The notes under the pieces were generated by a model. The model had not been told where the DNA came from and ran no database searches. It saw only the letters and a list, made by a program, of their open reading frames with translations. Shown piece after piece: positions 51,877 through 60,781 of a stretch of 64,000 nucleotides of DNA. How positions within the stretch are numbered: position 1 is the first letter of the stretch; each line of letters starts with the position of its first letter. The stretch is taken from assembly GCA_029256185.1 (NCBI GenBank), contig JAQSYI010000031.1, positions 21,053 through 85,052 of the forward strand, in the 5' to 3' direction. Origin of the DNA: Paenibacillaceae bacterium (lineage in GTDB: Bacteria > Bacillota > Bacilli > Paenibacillales > NBRC-103111). Made by a program: the position numbers and the translations under genes.

Positions 51877-53559
51877 CTACACGCCGGTAGCCTGGATTTG
51901 CAACGCATGCTCCAGCCGGTTAATGGCGATTACCAACGCATAGACAGAGGCATTGATAATGTCCTCATCGATGCCCGCCCCCCAATACGTCTTGTTCCCG
52001 TATTCAATCCCTACATAGGCGATGGCTTGGGCCGACGCGCTTTTGCCAAGAGAATGCTCCTCATAGACAGTAAGCGTATAATCCCTGCCAAGCAGCGTCT
52101 TCAGCGCATCATTGACCGCATCCAGCCTTCCTTTGCCCTTGCCTGTCACATGCAGCTCCTCACCCTTATGCACCACATGAAGCTCGGCTCCGTGGTGAGG
52201 ACCTTGGCCGAAGGAGAAGTCCAGCAGACGCAGCTCCGAGGTGAAGTTCAGATATCCCGCGGCAAAAATCCGGTAAATTTCTTCCGGGGAAAGCTCGGTC
52301 TGCTTATGATCGGACACTTCCTTGGCCAGATAGCCCATCTCTTCGTTCATCTTGTACGGAAGCTTGACCCCGTAATTATGCTGCAGGATATAGCCAACCC
52401 CGCCCTTGCCCGATTGGCTGTTAATGCGGATCACATCCGTCTCATAATTGCGGCCGATATCGGTGGGATCAATGGGAAGATAAGGCACATCCCAGATTTC
52501 TTGGGTTTCCTGCTCCCGGTATTGCATGCCTTTGGCAATGGCGTCCTGATGGGAGCCGGAAAAGGCGGTAAACACAAGCGCGCCGGAGTAGGGCTGTCTC
52601 TCATGAATTTTCATCTTCGTCACACGCTCGTAAATCTCACTGATCCGGGGCATATTGCGGAAATCCAATTCCGGTTCCACCCCTTGGGAGTACATATTCA
52701 TAGCCACGGTAACCAGATCCACATTGCCGGTCCGCTCCCCGTTGCCGAAGAGAGTTCCCTCTACCCGCTGGGCACCCGCCAGAATGGCGTATTCCGCATG
52801 GCAGACTCCGCTGCCCCGGTCGTTATGGGGATGCACGCACAGCACTACACTGTCCCGGGGAACCAGATTCCGGTTGATGTAATCGATCTGGCTGCCGAAG
52901 ATATGCGGCATGGCATTTTCCACCGTGGTGGGAATGTTGATGATGGCCTTGCGGTCCGGAGTCGGCTTCCAGATGTCCAGCACACTGTTGCAGATGTCCA
53001 AGGCATAGTCCACTTCCGTGCCGGAGAAGCTTTCAGGACTGTATTGGTAATAGAAATTGCCCTTGGTCTCCTGCGCATATTTCTTCACCCAGGAAGCTCC
53101 GTCCACGGCAAGCTGCTTGATCTCCTCCTTGCTCTTGCGGAAGACCTGTCTGCGCTGCACCTCTGAGGTGGAATTGTACACATGCACAATCGCTTGGGGT
53201 ACACCCTCCAAAGCCTCGAAGGTGCGGCGGATAATATGCTCTCTGGCCTGCGTCAGCACCTGGATGGTCACGTCCTGGGGAATCAGCTTGTTTTCGATCA
53301 GGGTCCGCAGGAAAGTAAACTCCGTCTCGGAGGCAGCGGGAAAAGCCACTTCGATTTCCTTGAAGCCCACCTCCACCAACAGCTTGAACATATCCAGCTT
53401 CTCTTCCAGATTCATGGGCGTGGCCAGAGCCTGATTGCCGTCCCGCAGATCCACGCTGCACCAGATGGGGGCTTTCTCTATACAGTCCTTTTTAATCCAG
53501 TCAAAGGAAGCCGCTTCCGGCATAAAAAATTGCTTCTTGTACTTTCGGTGGTCATACAT
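51877..53559 (-). CDS. leuA: 2-isopropylmalate synthase (yeast/actinobacterial-type LeuA)
   Basis: 560 residues from the ATG at 53559 (MYDHRKYKKQFFMPEA), preceded by AAGGAGG. It catalyses the first committed step of leucine synthesis, acetyl-CoA plus 2-oxoisovalerate. Signatures: WCSVDLRDGNQAL near the N-terminus with the metal-binding Asp, LCVHPHNDRGSGVCHAEYAILAGAQRVEGTLFGNGERTGN, and a C-terminal LeuA regulatory domain (EELHVTGKGKGRLDAVNDALKTLL) for leucine feedback. The long form and W-C-S-V-D-L-R-D-G-N-Q motif place it in the LeuA2 class. It is controlled by the T-box leader directly upstream. Confidence 0.95.
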   Translation of the reverse strand: MYDHRKYKKQFFMPEAASFDWIKKDCIEKAPIWCSVDLRDGNQALATPMNLEEKLDMFKLLVEVGFKEIEVAFPAASETEFTFLRTLIENKLIPQDVTIQVLTQAREHIIRRTFEALEGVPQAIVHVYNSTSEVQRRQVFRKSKEEIKQLAVDGASWVKKYAQETKGNFYYQYSPESFSGTEVDYALDICNSVLDIWKPTPDRKAIINIPTTVENAMPHIFGSQIDYINRNLVPRDSVVLCVHPHNDRGSGVCHAEYAILAGAQRVEGTLFGNGERTGNVDLVTVAMNMYSQGVEPELDFRNMPRISEIYERVTKMKIHERQPYSGALVFTAFSGSHQDAIAKGMQYREQETQEIWDVPYLPIDPTDIGRNYETDVIRINSQSGKGGVGYILQHNYGVKLPYKMNEEMGYLAKEVSDHKQTELSPEEIYRIFAAGYLNFTSELRLLDFSFGQGPHHGAELHVVHKGEELHVTGKGKGRLDAVNDALKTLLGRDYTLTVYEEHSLGKSASAQAIAYVGIEYGNKTYWGAGIDEDIINASVYALVIAINRLEHALQIQATGV

Positions 53560-53582
53560 GCTCTCATTCCTCCTTGTCAAAT

Positions 53583-53890
53583 AAAAAAGCCTTCCATCCC
53601 CAGCAATAATTTGCTTAGAGACGAAAGACTGTGTCTTACGCGGTACCACTCTAGTTTATGAATATCCCTATTCATACACCTTGACGGATACGGGCCTACA
53701 GCCGATATCCTGCCCCGGTAACGGCGGGCTTCCGTCCTGAACTACTCTCCCTCGTCTTTCGTGACGGGCGGGATTTGGCTAGGCTGCTCTAAGGCGAGTT
53801 CCCTGATTTCCTTCTGCTGCTTCGCATCACCCAGCAGCTTTCTGAATACCGGTCGGCAGGTACTGCTCCTTGTCTTCGCTTTTAGTATTT
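53583..53890 (-). ncRNA. Leucine T-box riboswitch leader of leuA
   Basis: Minus strand. The T-box sequence AGAGTGGTACCGCG lies at 53639-53652. The terminator stem pairs 53618-53630 with 53588-53601 (13 bp including wobbles) and is followed by T6. The Stem I part is upstream: GACAAGGAGCAGTACC, then GGGAACTCGCCTTAGAGC containing a CTC leucine codon in specifier position. Uncharged tRNA-Leu would stabilise the antiterminator and switch on leuA. Confidence 0.9.
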
Positions 53891-53897
53891 GGGATTT

Positions 53898-53926
53898 ATT
53901 CTATAATAGCAGCAAAATTGCGACAA
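53898..53926 (-). promoter_or_regulatory. Promoter of the T-box-leuA transcript
   Basis: On the minus strand TTGTCG (53921-53926), a 17-bp spacer and TAGAAT (53898-53903). Start would be just before the T-box Stem I. Confidence 0.65.
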
Positions 53927-53973
53927 TTCCAGTGGTGAACCGAAATTTTTTTGACGGGGCGGCCGCTGTGGCG

Positions 53974-54062
53974 CATTCTATGCGAAATTTCATACAGAGT
54001 GGCCTCGCCTCTGGCTGTATCACCCCATTCTATGCGAAATTTCATACAGAATGGCCTGGCCT
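53974..54062. repeat. Tandem repeat, period 52 bp, two units
   Basis: CATTCTATGCGAAATTTC starts at 53974 and 54026, with 35 of 37 bases shared. Each unit holds an imperfect palindrome ending in CATACAGAATG or CATACAGAGTG. The second unit runs into the fragment of the dispersed repeat at 54063. Confidence 0.75.
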
Positions 54063-54086
54063 AGCCGCTTCCACGTTTATACTTTC
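54063..54086 (+). repeat. Fragment of the dispersed intergenic repeat
   Basis: AGCCGCTTCCACGTTTATAC and the following TTTC match the right-hand end of the elements at 36910-36986 and 57090-57167. Only this end is present. Confidence 0.6.
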
Positions 54087-54098
54087 CTAGACTTTCTC

Positions 54099-54130
54099 AA
54101 AAACCGCCGAAGGAGAATCCCCGGCGGTTT
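54099..54130 (-). terminator. Terminator of leuB
   Basis: On the minus strand AAACCGCCG / CGGCGGTTT followed by TTG, 18 bp beyond the leuB stop. Confidence 0.8.
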
Positions 54131-54148
54131 GCTTATGCTGCTGATTCA

Positions 54149-55231
54149 TTACGCCTTGGCGATGGCGGCAACAATCAGATCCCCCATAGCCGAGGTGCCG
54201 ATGGCCTTGCTCTTGTCGGTGGCAATATCCCAAGTGCGGTGGCCTGCGTCCAGTACCTCTGCGACCGCCTTCTCCACAGCCGCCGCGGCATCGTGATAGC
54301 CGAAGGTCAGACGGAACATCAGCGCTACGGACAGGATGGTAGCAATGGGATTGGCCACTCCCTTGCCGGCAATGTCGGGAGCGGAGCCGTGAATCGGCTC
54401 GAACAAACCGAAGCTGCCTTCCCCCAGAGAAGCGGAGGACAGCATGCCGATGGAGCCGGTAAGCATAGCCGCTTCATCGCTTAGAATATCGCCGAACATG
54501 TTCTCCGTTACAATGACGTCAAAGCTGGACGGACGGCGCAGCAGCTGCATGGCGCAATTGTCCACAAGCACATGCTCCAGCTCCACATCAGGATAATCGG
54601 CAGCTACACGGATCACGGTTTCCCTCCATAGGCGGGAGGTCTCCAGCACATTGGCCTTGTCCACAGAAGCTACCTTCTTCTTGCGGGTACGGGCAATCTC
54701 GAAGGCTTGCCGCGCAATCCGTTCCACTTCCTTCACACTGTACGTGCAGGTATCCACCGCTTCCAGCCCGTTGGGGCCTTCCCGGCGAAGCTTGTCTCCG
54801 AAGTAAATGCCTCCCGTAAGCTCACGAACCACAACCAGATCCGTTCCCTCCAGCACCTCGGGCTTCAGCGTGGAAGCATCTTTCAGACAGTCGAAAATCA
54901 CGGCAGGACGGATATTGGAGAATAAGCCCAGCGCCTTGCGGATGCCGAGCAGACCCGTCTCCGGGCGGAGCTCCTTCGGGTTGGTGTCCCACTTGGGACC
55001 GCCAACGGCCCCCAGAAGCACGGCGTCGGCTTTTTGGCACATAGCCAAGGTATCCTCGGGCAAGGGAGTGCCGCGCTCATCGATTGCAATGCCGCCGAAC
55101 AAACCGTATTCCGTTTCAAACCCGTATCCGAACAATTCTTCCGTGCGCTTTAAGACCTTCTCGGCTTCGGCAATAACCTCCGGTCCGATTCCGTCACCGG
55201 CGATAACCGCAATTTTCTTTACATCTGCCAT
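54149..55231 (-). CDS. leuB: 3-isopropylmalate dehydrogenase
   Basis: 360 residues from the ATG at 55231 (MADVKKIAVIAGDGIGPEVI), behind AAGAAGGAG. It catalyses NAD-dependent oxidative decarboxylation of 3-isopropylmalate. Motifs: AGDGIGPEV, RPETGLLGIRKALGLFSNIRPA, VRELTGGIYFG, the catalytic Lys in VDKANVLETSRLW and the NAD site GSAPDIAGKGVANPIAT. It is not contiguous with leuA: leuA and its own T-box follow, and leuC/leuD are absent from the window. No leader is visible before it. Confidence 0.96.
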   Translation of the reverse strand: MADVKKIAVIAGDGIGPEVIAEAEKVLKRTEELFGYGFETEYGLFGGIAIDERGTPLPEDTLAMCQKADAVLLGAVGGPKWDTNPKELRPETGLLGIRKALGLFSNIRPAVIFDCLKDASTLKPEVLEGTDLVVVRELTGGIYFGDKLRREGPNGLEAVDTCTYSVKEVERIARQAFEIARTRKKKVASVDKANVLETSRLWRETVIRVAADYPDVELEHVLVDNCAMQLLRRPSSFDVIVTENMFGDILSDEAAMLTGSIGMLSSASLGEGSFGLFEPIHGSAPDIAGKGVANPIATILSVALMFRLTFGYHDAAAAVEKAVAEVLDAGHRTWDIATDKSKAIGTSAMGDLIVAAIAKA

Positions 55232-55427
55232 GGACAAACAGCTCCTTCTTCTCACGTTCTGATAGTCTTCCATAGTATCTGTTGTACCACATGCCCAAGC
55301 GGGAAGCCAAGAGCAATAAGCTATGGATTCTATAGGAGAAGCCTATAAGCGGGAGGATTGTGATAAAACGCAGCAGTACCGGTTGAAGCGGCTTTTCCCT
55401 ATTCTTAAGCCGGGGGCTGGCTTCCTT

Positions 55428-56843
55428 CTAAAGCCTGCTTTCCCCCCCGGAATGAGGGTTGTTGAGCGCGCTGTGGCGGTACCCGTAGATGGAATAGATC
55501 GCCAGCCCAATAACCAGCCAGACGCCGAATGCCTTCCATGTGAACGCCCCTAACTGCAGCATCAGATAACCGCATGACAACGTGCTCAGCGTTGAAATTA
55601 CCGGCACACAAGGCACCCGGAAGCCCCGCTTCAGATTGGGCTGGGTACGGCGCATCACCCAAACACCGACGGAAACCACGCTAAAAGCAAACAGAGTCCC
55701 GATGCTGGTCAGGTCAGCCAGCTTGCCCAAAGGCATGAAGCCTGCCACGAAGGTGACAATGCTGCCGATAATCCACGTGTTGACAACAGGAGTCTGCGTC
55801 TTAGGGTTCACCCTTGACATCAAGCGGGGAATCAACCCGTCCCGGGACATAGCGAAGAACAACCGGGACTGCCCGTAGATCAGCACCAGAAGCACCGTAG
55901 TAATCCCGGCGATAGCCCCGAGAGACAGCAAACCGGCTCCCCAATCCTGCCCGATATATTCCAAGGCGAACGCTACCGGATTCTTCACATTCAGTTCCGT
56001 ATAAGGCACGATTCCCGTAAGAATCAGAGACACTACAACATACAGCAAGGTGCAGATGGCCAGAGAGGAAATAATCCCGATAGGCATATCCCGCTGGGGA
56101 TTCTTGACCTCCTCCGCGGCGGTGGACACACTGTCAAATCCGATATACGCAAAAAAGATGGCGCTTGCTCCGGCGGCAACCCCTTGAAAGCCAAACGGCA
56201 TAAACGGCGTCCAGTTGCCCGGCTTCACATACCAAACCCCGATGGCAATGAACAGAAAGACTACAGCCAGCTTGATAAACACCATTACCGTATTGAACCG
56301 GGCTGTCTTTCGAATGCCTCGGGTCAACAACAACGTAATAAGCAGAATAATCACAGCCGCAGGCACGTCAAAATAGGTCCCCTTGTCCGGATCAAAGGCG
56401 CTGGTAAGCGCATGGGGCAGATGAAGCCCGAAACCGTTCAGCAAGCTTTGAAAATAACCGGACCAGCCAATGGCCACAGCCGATGCTGCCACACCATACT
56501 CCAGGATAAGGTCCCAGCCCAGAATCCAGGCCAGCAATTCGCCAAATGCGGCATAGCTGTAAGTATAGGCACTGCCCGCCGCAGGAACCGTAGACGCGAA
56601 TTCGGAATAGCACAAAGCGGCAAAAACGCATGCAATCCCCGCCAGCACAAAAGACAACACCAAGGCCGGGCCCGCATGCTCCGCAGCAGCCACTCCGGTG
56701 ATAACAAAAATACCCGTTCCAATGATGGCTCCCACACCAAGCATGGCCAGATCAAAGGCTCCCAGCGTTTTGCTTAACCGGACCTGATCCCCTCCATCAC
56801 CTCCAAGCAAATCCTGAACACTTTTTTTCCGAAACAAATTCAT
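55428..56843 (-). CDS. APC-family amino acid permease (YfnA/cationic transporter-like)
   Basis: 471 residues with about 12 membrane helices. TM1 carries the broken-helix motif GVGAIIGTGIFVITG, typical of the CAT/YfnA subgroup, and the N-terminus KSVQDLLG resembles it as well. It imports amino acids by proton symport; specificity unknown. It lies downstream of nothing on the same strand within 400 bp and appears monocistronic. Confidence 0.92.
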   Translation of the reverse strand: MNLFRKKSVQDLLGGDGGDQVRLSKTLGAFDLAMLGVGAIIGTGIFVITGVAAAEHAGPALVLSFVLAGIACVFAALCYSEFASTVPAAGSAYTYSYAAFGELLAWILGWDLILEYGVAASAVAIGWSGYFQSLLNGFGLHLPHALTSAFDPDKGTYFDVPAAVIILLITLLLTRGIRKTARFNTVMVFIKLAVVFLFIAIGVWYVKPGNWTPFMPFGFQGVAAGASAIFFAYIGFDSVSTAAEEVKNPQRDMPIGIISSLAICTLLYVVVSLILTGIVPYTELNVKNPVAFALEYIGQDWGAGLLSLGAIAGITTVLLVLIYGQSRLFFAMSRDGLIPRLMSRVNPKTQTPVVNTWIIGSIVTFVAGFMPLGKLADLTSIGTLFAFSVVSVGVWVMRRTQPNLKRGFRVPCVPVISTLSTLSCGYLMLQLGAFTWKAFGVWLVIGLAIYSIYGYRHSALNNPHSGGESRL

Positions 56844-57089
56844 GCTGTCCGCACACTCCCTGTCGATTCAACGTTTCAATGCTTTATCGCAATAAAACAA
56901 TACCTAACAAGCCATGTTATTTTCTCCGTTCTTCCGAGTTTTTTCCGTGATTTGCATCACACCTTTTATGTTTATTCTCTATTATTCACACATTGGTCAA
57001 TTAAATTGCACAGAACTGGATTATTTATAGAAGAGCCAGCTGCTGGAAGATTGCCTTGAAGGGCGCAGGATCATCCCCGCAATACGCGA

Positions 57090-57167
57090 GGATAAAGGCC
57101 TATCGGCGTCTTTTTGACGCTGACGCGTTTGTCAAGAAATCGAGCCGCTTCCACGTTACTACTTTCT
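57090..57167 (+). repeat. Dispersed intergenic repeat, copy 2
   Basis: 78 bp from GGATAAAGGCCTATCGGC to CTACTTTCT, homologous to 36910-36986. The remaining part of 56844-57259 holds only AT-rich upstream sequence of the permease gene and the terminator at 57174; no gene is seen. Confidence 0.75.
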
Positions 57168-57173
57168 GGACTT

Positions 57174-57225
57174 GAAAAAAGCCGGAACAGCGACGGAGAA
57201 ATCCGTGTGTTCCGGCTTGATGTTT
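57174..57225. terminator. Terminator of the met operon (bidirectional)
   Basis: AAGCCGGAACA / TGTTCCGGCTT with an inner ACGGA-GAAA-TCCGT hairpin. Minus-strand T-run TTTTTTC follows; plus-strand TTGATGTTTTTTT also. It lies 42 bp after the aminotransferase stop. Confidence 0.9.
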
Positions 57226-57259
57226 TTTTAGGATCGGTGATCAATGGTATTCTCAGTCT

Positions 57260-58444
57260 TCAAAGCCCTCCGCTCCGGCCTCTCGCCGGAATTTTCCTGC
57301 GGAGCTGCTCCAGACGGTTAAGAGCCCCGTATAAGGTCTCATCCTTCTTGGCGAAGTGAAAGCGGATCAGATGATGGACGGGCTCACGGAAAAAGCTGGA
57401 CCCGGGAACCGCCCCCACTCCCACATCTCTGGCCAGCACCTCGCAAAACTCCACATCGCTGTCAAAGCCAAACTCGGAAATGTCCAGCATGACGTAATAA
57501 GCCCCCTCCGGCTTGGTATGAGCCAGCTTCAGCTCCTCCAACCCCTTCAGGAACAAGTCCCGCTTCAGGGTATACTTCTCCAGAAGCTGACGGTAATAAT
57601 CGCCGCCGAAGCGAAGGCCAACCACCGCCGCCTCCTGCAAGGGGGCCGCCGCGCCCACCGTGAGAAAGTCGTGGACCTTCTTGGCTACATCGACGATCCG
57701 TTTCGGAGCGATGATAAACCCAAGCCGCCAGCCGGTGATGGAATAGGTCTTGGACAGGGAGCTGCAGGTGATGGTCCGCTCCCACATTCCATTGAGCGCG
57801 GCGAAATAGACATGCTCGTGAGGAGCATACACGATGTGCTCATACACCTCGTCCGTAATCACGTAGGTGTCATATTTCTCCGCCAGCTCGGCAATGATGC
57901 CCAATTCCCGGCGTGTGAACACCTTCCCGCACGGATTGGAGGGATTGCATAGGATCAGGGCCTTGGGGCGCTTGGCGAATGCCGCCTCCAGCTCGTCTTG
58001 GTTAAAATGGAATTCGGGCGGATGCAAGGGCACATAGATGGGCTCCGCCCCGGAGAGAATCGTGTCCGCTCCGTAGTTTTCGTAGAACGGAGAGAATACA
58101 ATCACCTTGTCTCCGGGATTGGTCACCGTCATCATGGCCGCCATCATGGCTTCCGTGCTGCCGCAGGTCACCACAATCTCCCCGTTCGGGTCAATGGTCC
58201 GTCCCAGCAGCCGCGACTGCTTGGCAGCCAGCGCCTCCCGGAAATTCTGGGAGCCCCATGTAATGGAATACTGGTGAAAATCCTCCCGGGCCACTTCCTG
58301 CAGCCGGTCCAGAATTTCCTGGGGCGGCTCGAAGTCGGGAAAGCCCTGGGACAGATTGATTGCATTGTATTGGGCCGATACCCGGGTCATGCGCCGGATG
58401 ACAGAGTCTGTAAAGCCGGCTGTCCGGTCAGACAGTTTCTGCAC
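57260..58444 (-). CDS. Class I/II aminotransferase (methionine/aromatic-type, PLP-dependent)
   Basis: 394 residues, GTG start behind AGGAGGGG. Fold type I aminotransferase: INLSQGFPDFEPP, SITWGSQNFREALA, CNPSNPCGKVF and the PLP lysine in SSLSKTYSITGWRLGF, with the phosphate-binding Arg in LIRFHFAK. It groups by eye with kynurenine/methionine aminotransferases such as MtnE and YbdL. It overlaps the FAD oxidase gene by 17 bp and is the last gene of the metNIQ operon. A role in converting 4-methylthio-2-oxobutanoate to methionine, or the reverse, is inferred from context. Confidence 0.92.
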   Translation of the reverse strand: MQKLSDRTAGFTDSVIRRMTRVSAQYNAINLSQGFPDFEPPQEILDRLQEVAREDFHQYSITWGSQNFREALAAKQSRLLGRTIDPNGEIVVTCGSTEAMMAAMMTVTNPGDKVIVFSPFYENYGADTILSGAEPIYVPLHPPEFHFNQDELEAAFAKRPKALILCNPSNPCGKVFTRRELGIIAELAEKYDTYVITDEVYEHIVYAPHEHVYFAALNGMWERTITCSSLSKTYSITGWRLGFIIAPKRIVDVAKKVHDFLTVGAAAPLQEAAVVGLRFGGDYYRQLLEKYTLKRDLFLKGLEELKLAHTKPEGAYYVMLDISEFGFDSDVEFCEVLARDVGVGAVPGSSFFREPVHHLIRFHFAKKDETLYGALNRLEQLRRKIPARGRSGGL

Positions 58445-59855
58445 CTTGCTCCCCTCCTGTTACGATATAAGATTTCCGGTCATTGAGAATATGGCGCTCG
58501 TCCAACGCATCCTTGATCCGGTTCATGACCAACAGATTGTCCCCGGCGGTTTCACGGAGGAAATAATGGCGCTTGCTTACGCCGATGCCGTGCTCTCCCG
58601 AGGTCAGGCCACCCAGCTCATAGGCCTTGGCGTACACCAGCTCCATGTTGTGCTTCAATTCCCCCCGCCAATCCTGCTCCCCGCGTCCGCCTCTGACCAC
58701 GCAGAGATGCACATTGCCGTCTCCCGCGTGGCCGAAGCTGACCATCTGCATGCCGCTTTCCGCCTCCAGTTGGTTGACGAAGTCAATAAACGCCGTGGTT
58801 TGGCTGATGGGAACCACAATATCCACCGGCTCCTGCTCAGAAGCGGCCTCCACCGCCTTCACCAGAGCGCCCCTCACCTTCCAGACATCCGCCGCTGTTC
58901 GTTCATCATCGAGAACGATGAAATCCAACGCTCCTCTATGAAGCACCAGGGAGCGGATGCGCTCCGCCTTCTCCGCCACCTCGGCCCTGCGGCCGTCGAA
59001 GGTCAGGAGAATATAAGAGCCCGCGTCCGGACGGGGGTACCGGATGCCCAGGAATTCCTCGCCCAGACGGACGACCTTGCGCTCCATGAACTCCACCGCC
59101 GTGGGATCGGCATTGGCCTGCAGAATGGACAGCACGCTTCGGATGCCCGTCTGCAAGTCCGCGAAGGGCACCAGCACACTGACGGAAGCCTCCGGCTTGG
59201 GCAGAAGCCTCAGCATGCACTTGGTGATCACGGCCAGCGTGCCCTCGGAGCCGATAATCAGGCTTTTGAGAGACAGGCCGCTGGCATCCTTCACATTTTT
59301 GCTGCCAACGGTCAACACCCTGCCGTCAGCCAGTACAACCTCCAGCCCCCGCACATAGTCCCGGGTCACCCCGTACTTGACCGCCCTCATGCCGCCAGCG
59401 TTGGTGCTGATGTTGCCGCCGACAGTAGAAGCCTTCTCCCCCGGATCAGGCGGGTAGAACAACCCCTCCTGCTCCACATGGGCCTGCAAATCCTGCAGCA
59501 GCACCCCCGACTCCACGGTAACGGTGAAGGTATCCTTGTCCAGCTCCAGAATGCGGTTCATCAGGGAGAGATCCAGAATGATCCCTCCCTTCAGCGGGAC
59601 GGTAGAGCCCACCAGATTGGTTCCCGCTCCCCGGGGCGTGACCGGAATCCGGTTGTCATAGGCATAGCGCAGAATGGCGCTGACCTCCCCGGTGGAGACG
59701 GGGAACACCAGCGCATCGGCGCTGCCCGCGAGTCTCCCCAGAGTATCGCTTAAGTACCGGGGCTCGATATCGGCCGTAACCAGCCTGGCTTGATCCTTCA
59801 CAATATCCAGCAGCATCCTGCTGTCGGCCGTTCCTGCCTGCTCCGCGTTATTCAT
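58428..59855 (-). CDS. FAD-linked D-2-hydroxyacid oxidase/dehydrogenase (GlcD family)
   Basis: 475 residues, vanillyl-alcohol-oxidase fold: the FAD-binding domain has VTPRGAGTNLVGSTVPLKGGI and DPGEKASTVGGNISTNAGGM; the C-terminal cap has VSFGHAGDGNVHLCV and TSGEHGIGVSKR. Members oxidise glycolate, D-lactate or other D-2-hydroxyacids to 2-oxoacids. AAGTAAGGG upstream overlaps the metQ stop. Sitting in a methionine-transport operon with an NAD-dependent L-hydroxyacid dehydrogenase and an aminotransferase, it may act on D-2-hydroxy-4-methylthiobutanoate; D-lactate is the default alternative. Confidence 0.92.
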   Translation of the reverse strand: MNNAEQAGTADSRMLLDIVKDQARLVTADIEPRYLSDTLGRLAGSADALVFPVSTGEVSAILRYAYDNRIPVTPRGAGTNLVGSTVPLKGGIILDLSLMNRILELDKDTFTVTVESGVLLQDLQAHVEQEGLFYPPDPGEKASTVGGNISTNAGGMRAVKYGVTRDYVRGLEVVLADGRVLTVGSKNVKDASGLSLKSLIIGSEGTLAVITKCMLRLLPKPEASVSVLVPFADLQTGIRSVLSILQANADPTAVEFMERKVVRLGEEFLGIRYPRPDAGSYILLTFDGRRAEVAEKAERIRSLVLHRGALDFIVLDDERTAADVWKVRGALVKAVEAASEQEPVDIVVPISQTTAFIDFVNQLEAESGMQMVSFGHAGDGNVHLCVVRGGRGEQDWRGELKHNMELVYAKAYELGGLTSGEHGIGVSKRHYFLRETAGDNLLVMNRIKDALDERHILNDRKSYIVTGGEQGAETV

Positions 59856-59863
59856 ATGGACCC

Positions 59864-60733
59864 TTACTTGCCGGCCAGCAGGTCTTGATCCCAGCCTACG
59901 GCAATAAAGTAGCCGCCGAATTTTTCCTTGAAGGTTTTCTCGGTCTCAGCCGTTTGGAAGGCTTTTACCACCTTTTTGTAGAGAGCGGCCTTGTCGGCGT
60001 TCTTCACATCCTCGCTGCGGGCGGCAACCAGGTTCCAGTATTGCTCTTCCTTCAGACTGGTATCGGCAAAAATCGCCTTCTCCGTCTTCAAGCCGAAATC
60101 CAGGGCAAAGTTGCCGTTAATGATGCCCGCGGATACGTCAGCCAAAGCGGAAGGAATCGTGTTGGCAGCCAGCTCCTTGATCTTGATGCCCGAGGTATAG
60201 CTCTCGATATCCGCCACGGTGGGGCTGAACCCTGCGCTTGCCTTCAGCTTGATCAGGCCTGCAGCCTCCAGCACCTTCAGAGCGCGTCCGCCGTTGGTCA
60301 CGTCATTGGGGATGGCCACCACGTCGCCTTCCTTCAGGTCCTTCACCGATGTAACCTTGTTGGAGTACAGATTCAACGGAATAATGAAGGTGTTGCCGAT
60401 CTTCTCAATCTTGTAGCCGTTGGTCTTGATTTCATTGTCCAGATAGATGCGGTGCTGGAACGCGTTCAGATCGATCTCGCCGCTGTTCAGAGCCTTGTTC
60501 GGCGTCACATAGTCGGAGAACTGGACGAATTCCACATTGATGCCTTGATCCTTCAGCGCATTCTTGGCGGGCGTCCACAGCTCTTCATAAATACCGCCGA
60601 CCACGCCAAGCTTCAGAGTTACGGTTTCTCCGCCGGAGCCGCTGCTATCGGAATCCTTGGAGCCGCAAGCGGCCAGGGACAGAGTCAAGAGGGTAAGGCT
60701 GATCAGAAGCGCGGCTAATTTTTTCACTTTCAT
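59864..60733 (-). CDS. metQ: Methionine ABC transporter substrate-binding lipoprotein
   Basis: 289 residues from the ATG at 60733 (MKVKKLAALLISLTL), preceded by GGAGG. The signal peptide ends at the lipobox LAAC. NLPA/MetQ fold: TLKLGVVGGIYEELWTPAKNALKDQGINVEFVQFSDYVTPNKALNSGEIDLNAFQH is diagnostic. It captures D- or L-methionine or analogues for MetNI. An L-2-hydroxyacid dehydrogenase gene separates it from metI, which is unusual for metNIQ. Confidence 0.95.
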   Translation of the reverse strand: MKVKKLAALLISLTLLTLSLAACGSKDSDSSGSGGETVTLKLGVVGGIYEELWTPAKNALKDQGINVEFVQFSDYVTPNKALNSGEIDLNAFQHRIYLDNEIKTNGYKIEKIGNTFIIPLNLYSNKVTSVKDLKEGDVVAIPNDVTNGGRALKVLEAAGLIKLKASAGFSPTVADIESYTSGIKIKELAANTIPSALADVSAGIINGNFALDFGLKTEKAIFADTSLKEEQYWNLVAARSEDVKNADKAALYKKVVKAFQTAETEKTFKEKFGGYFIAVGWDQDLLAGK

Positions 60734-60781
60734 AGGGAAGACCTCCAGTAAATTAGAATGTAGGATATATAAGTGCACCCT

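Noticed and set aside
58356..59753. 465-codon open frame antisense to the FAD oxidase gene
   Set aside because: His/Gln/Arg-rich translation without any motif; shadow of a well-supported gene on the other strand.
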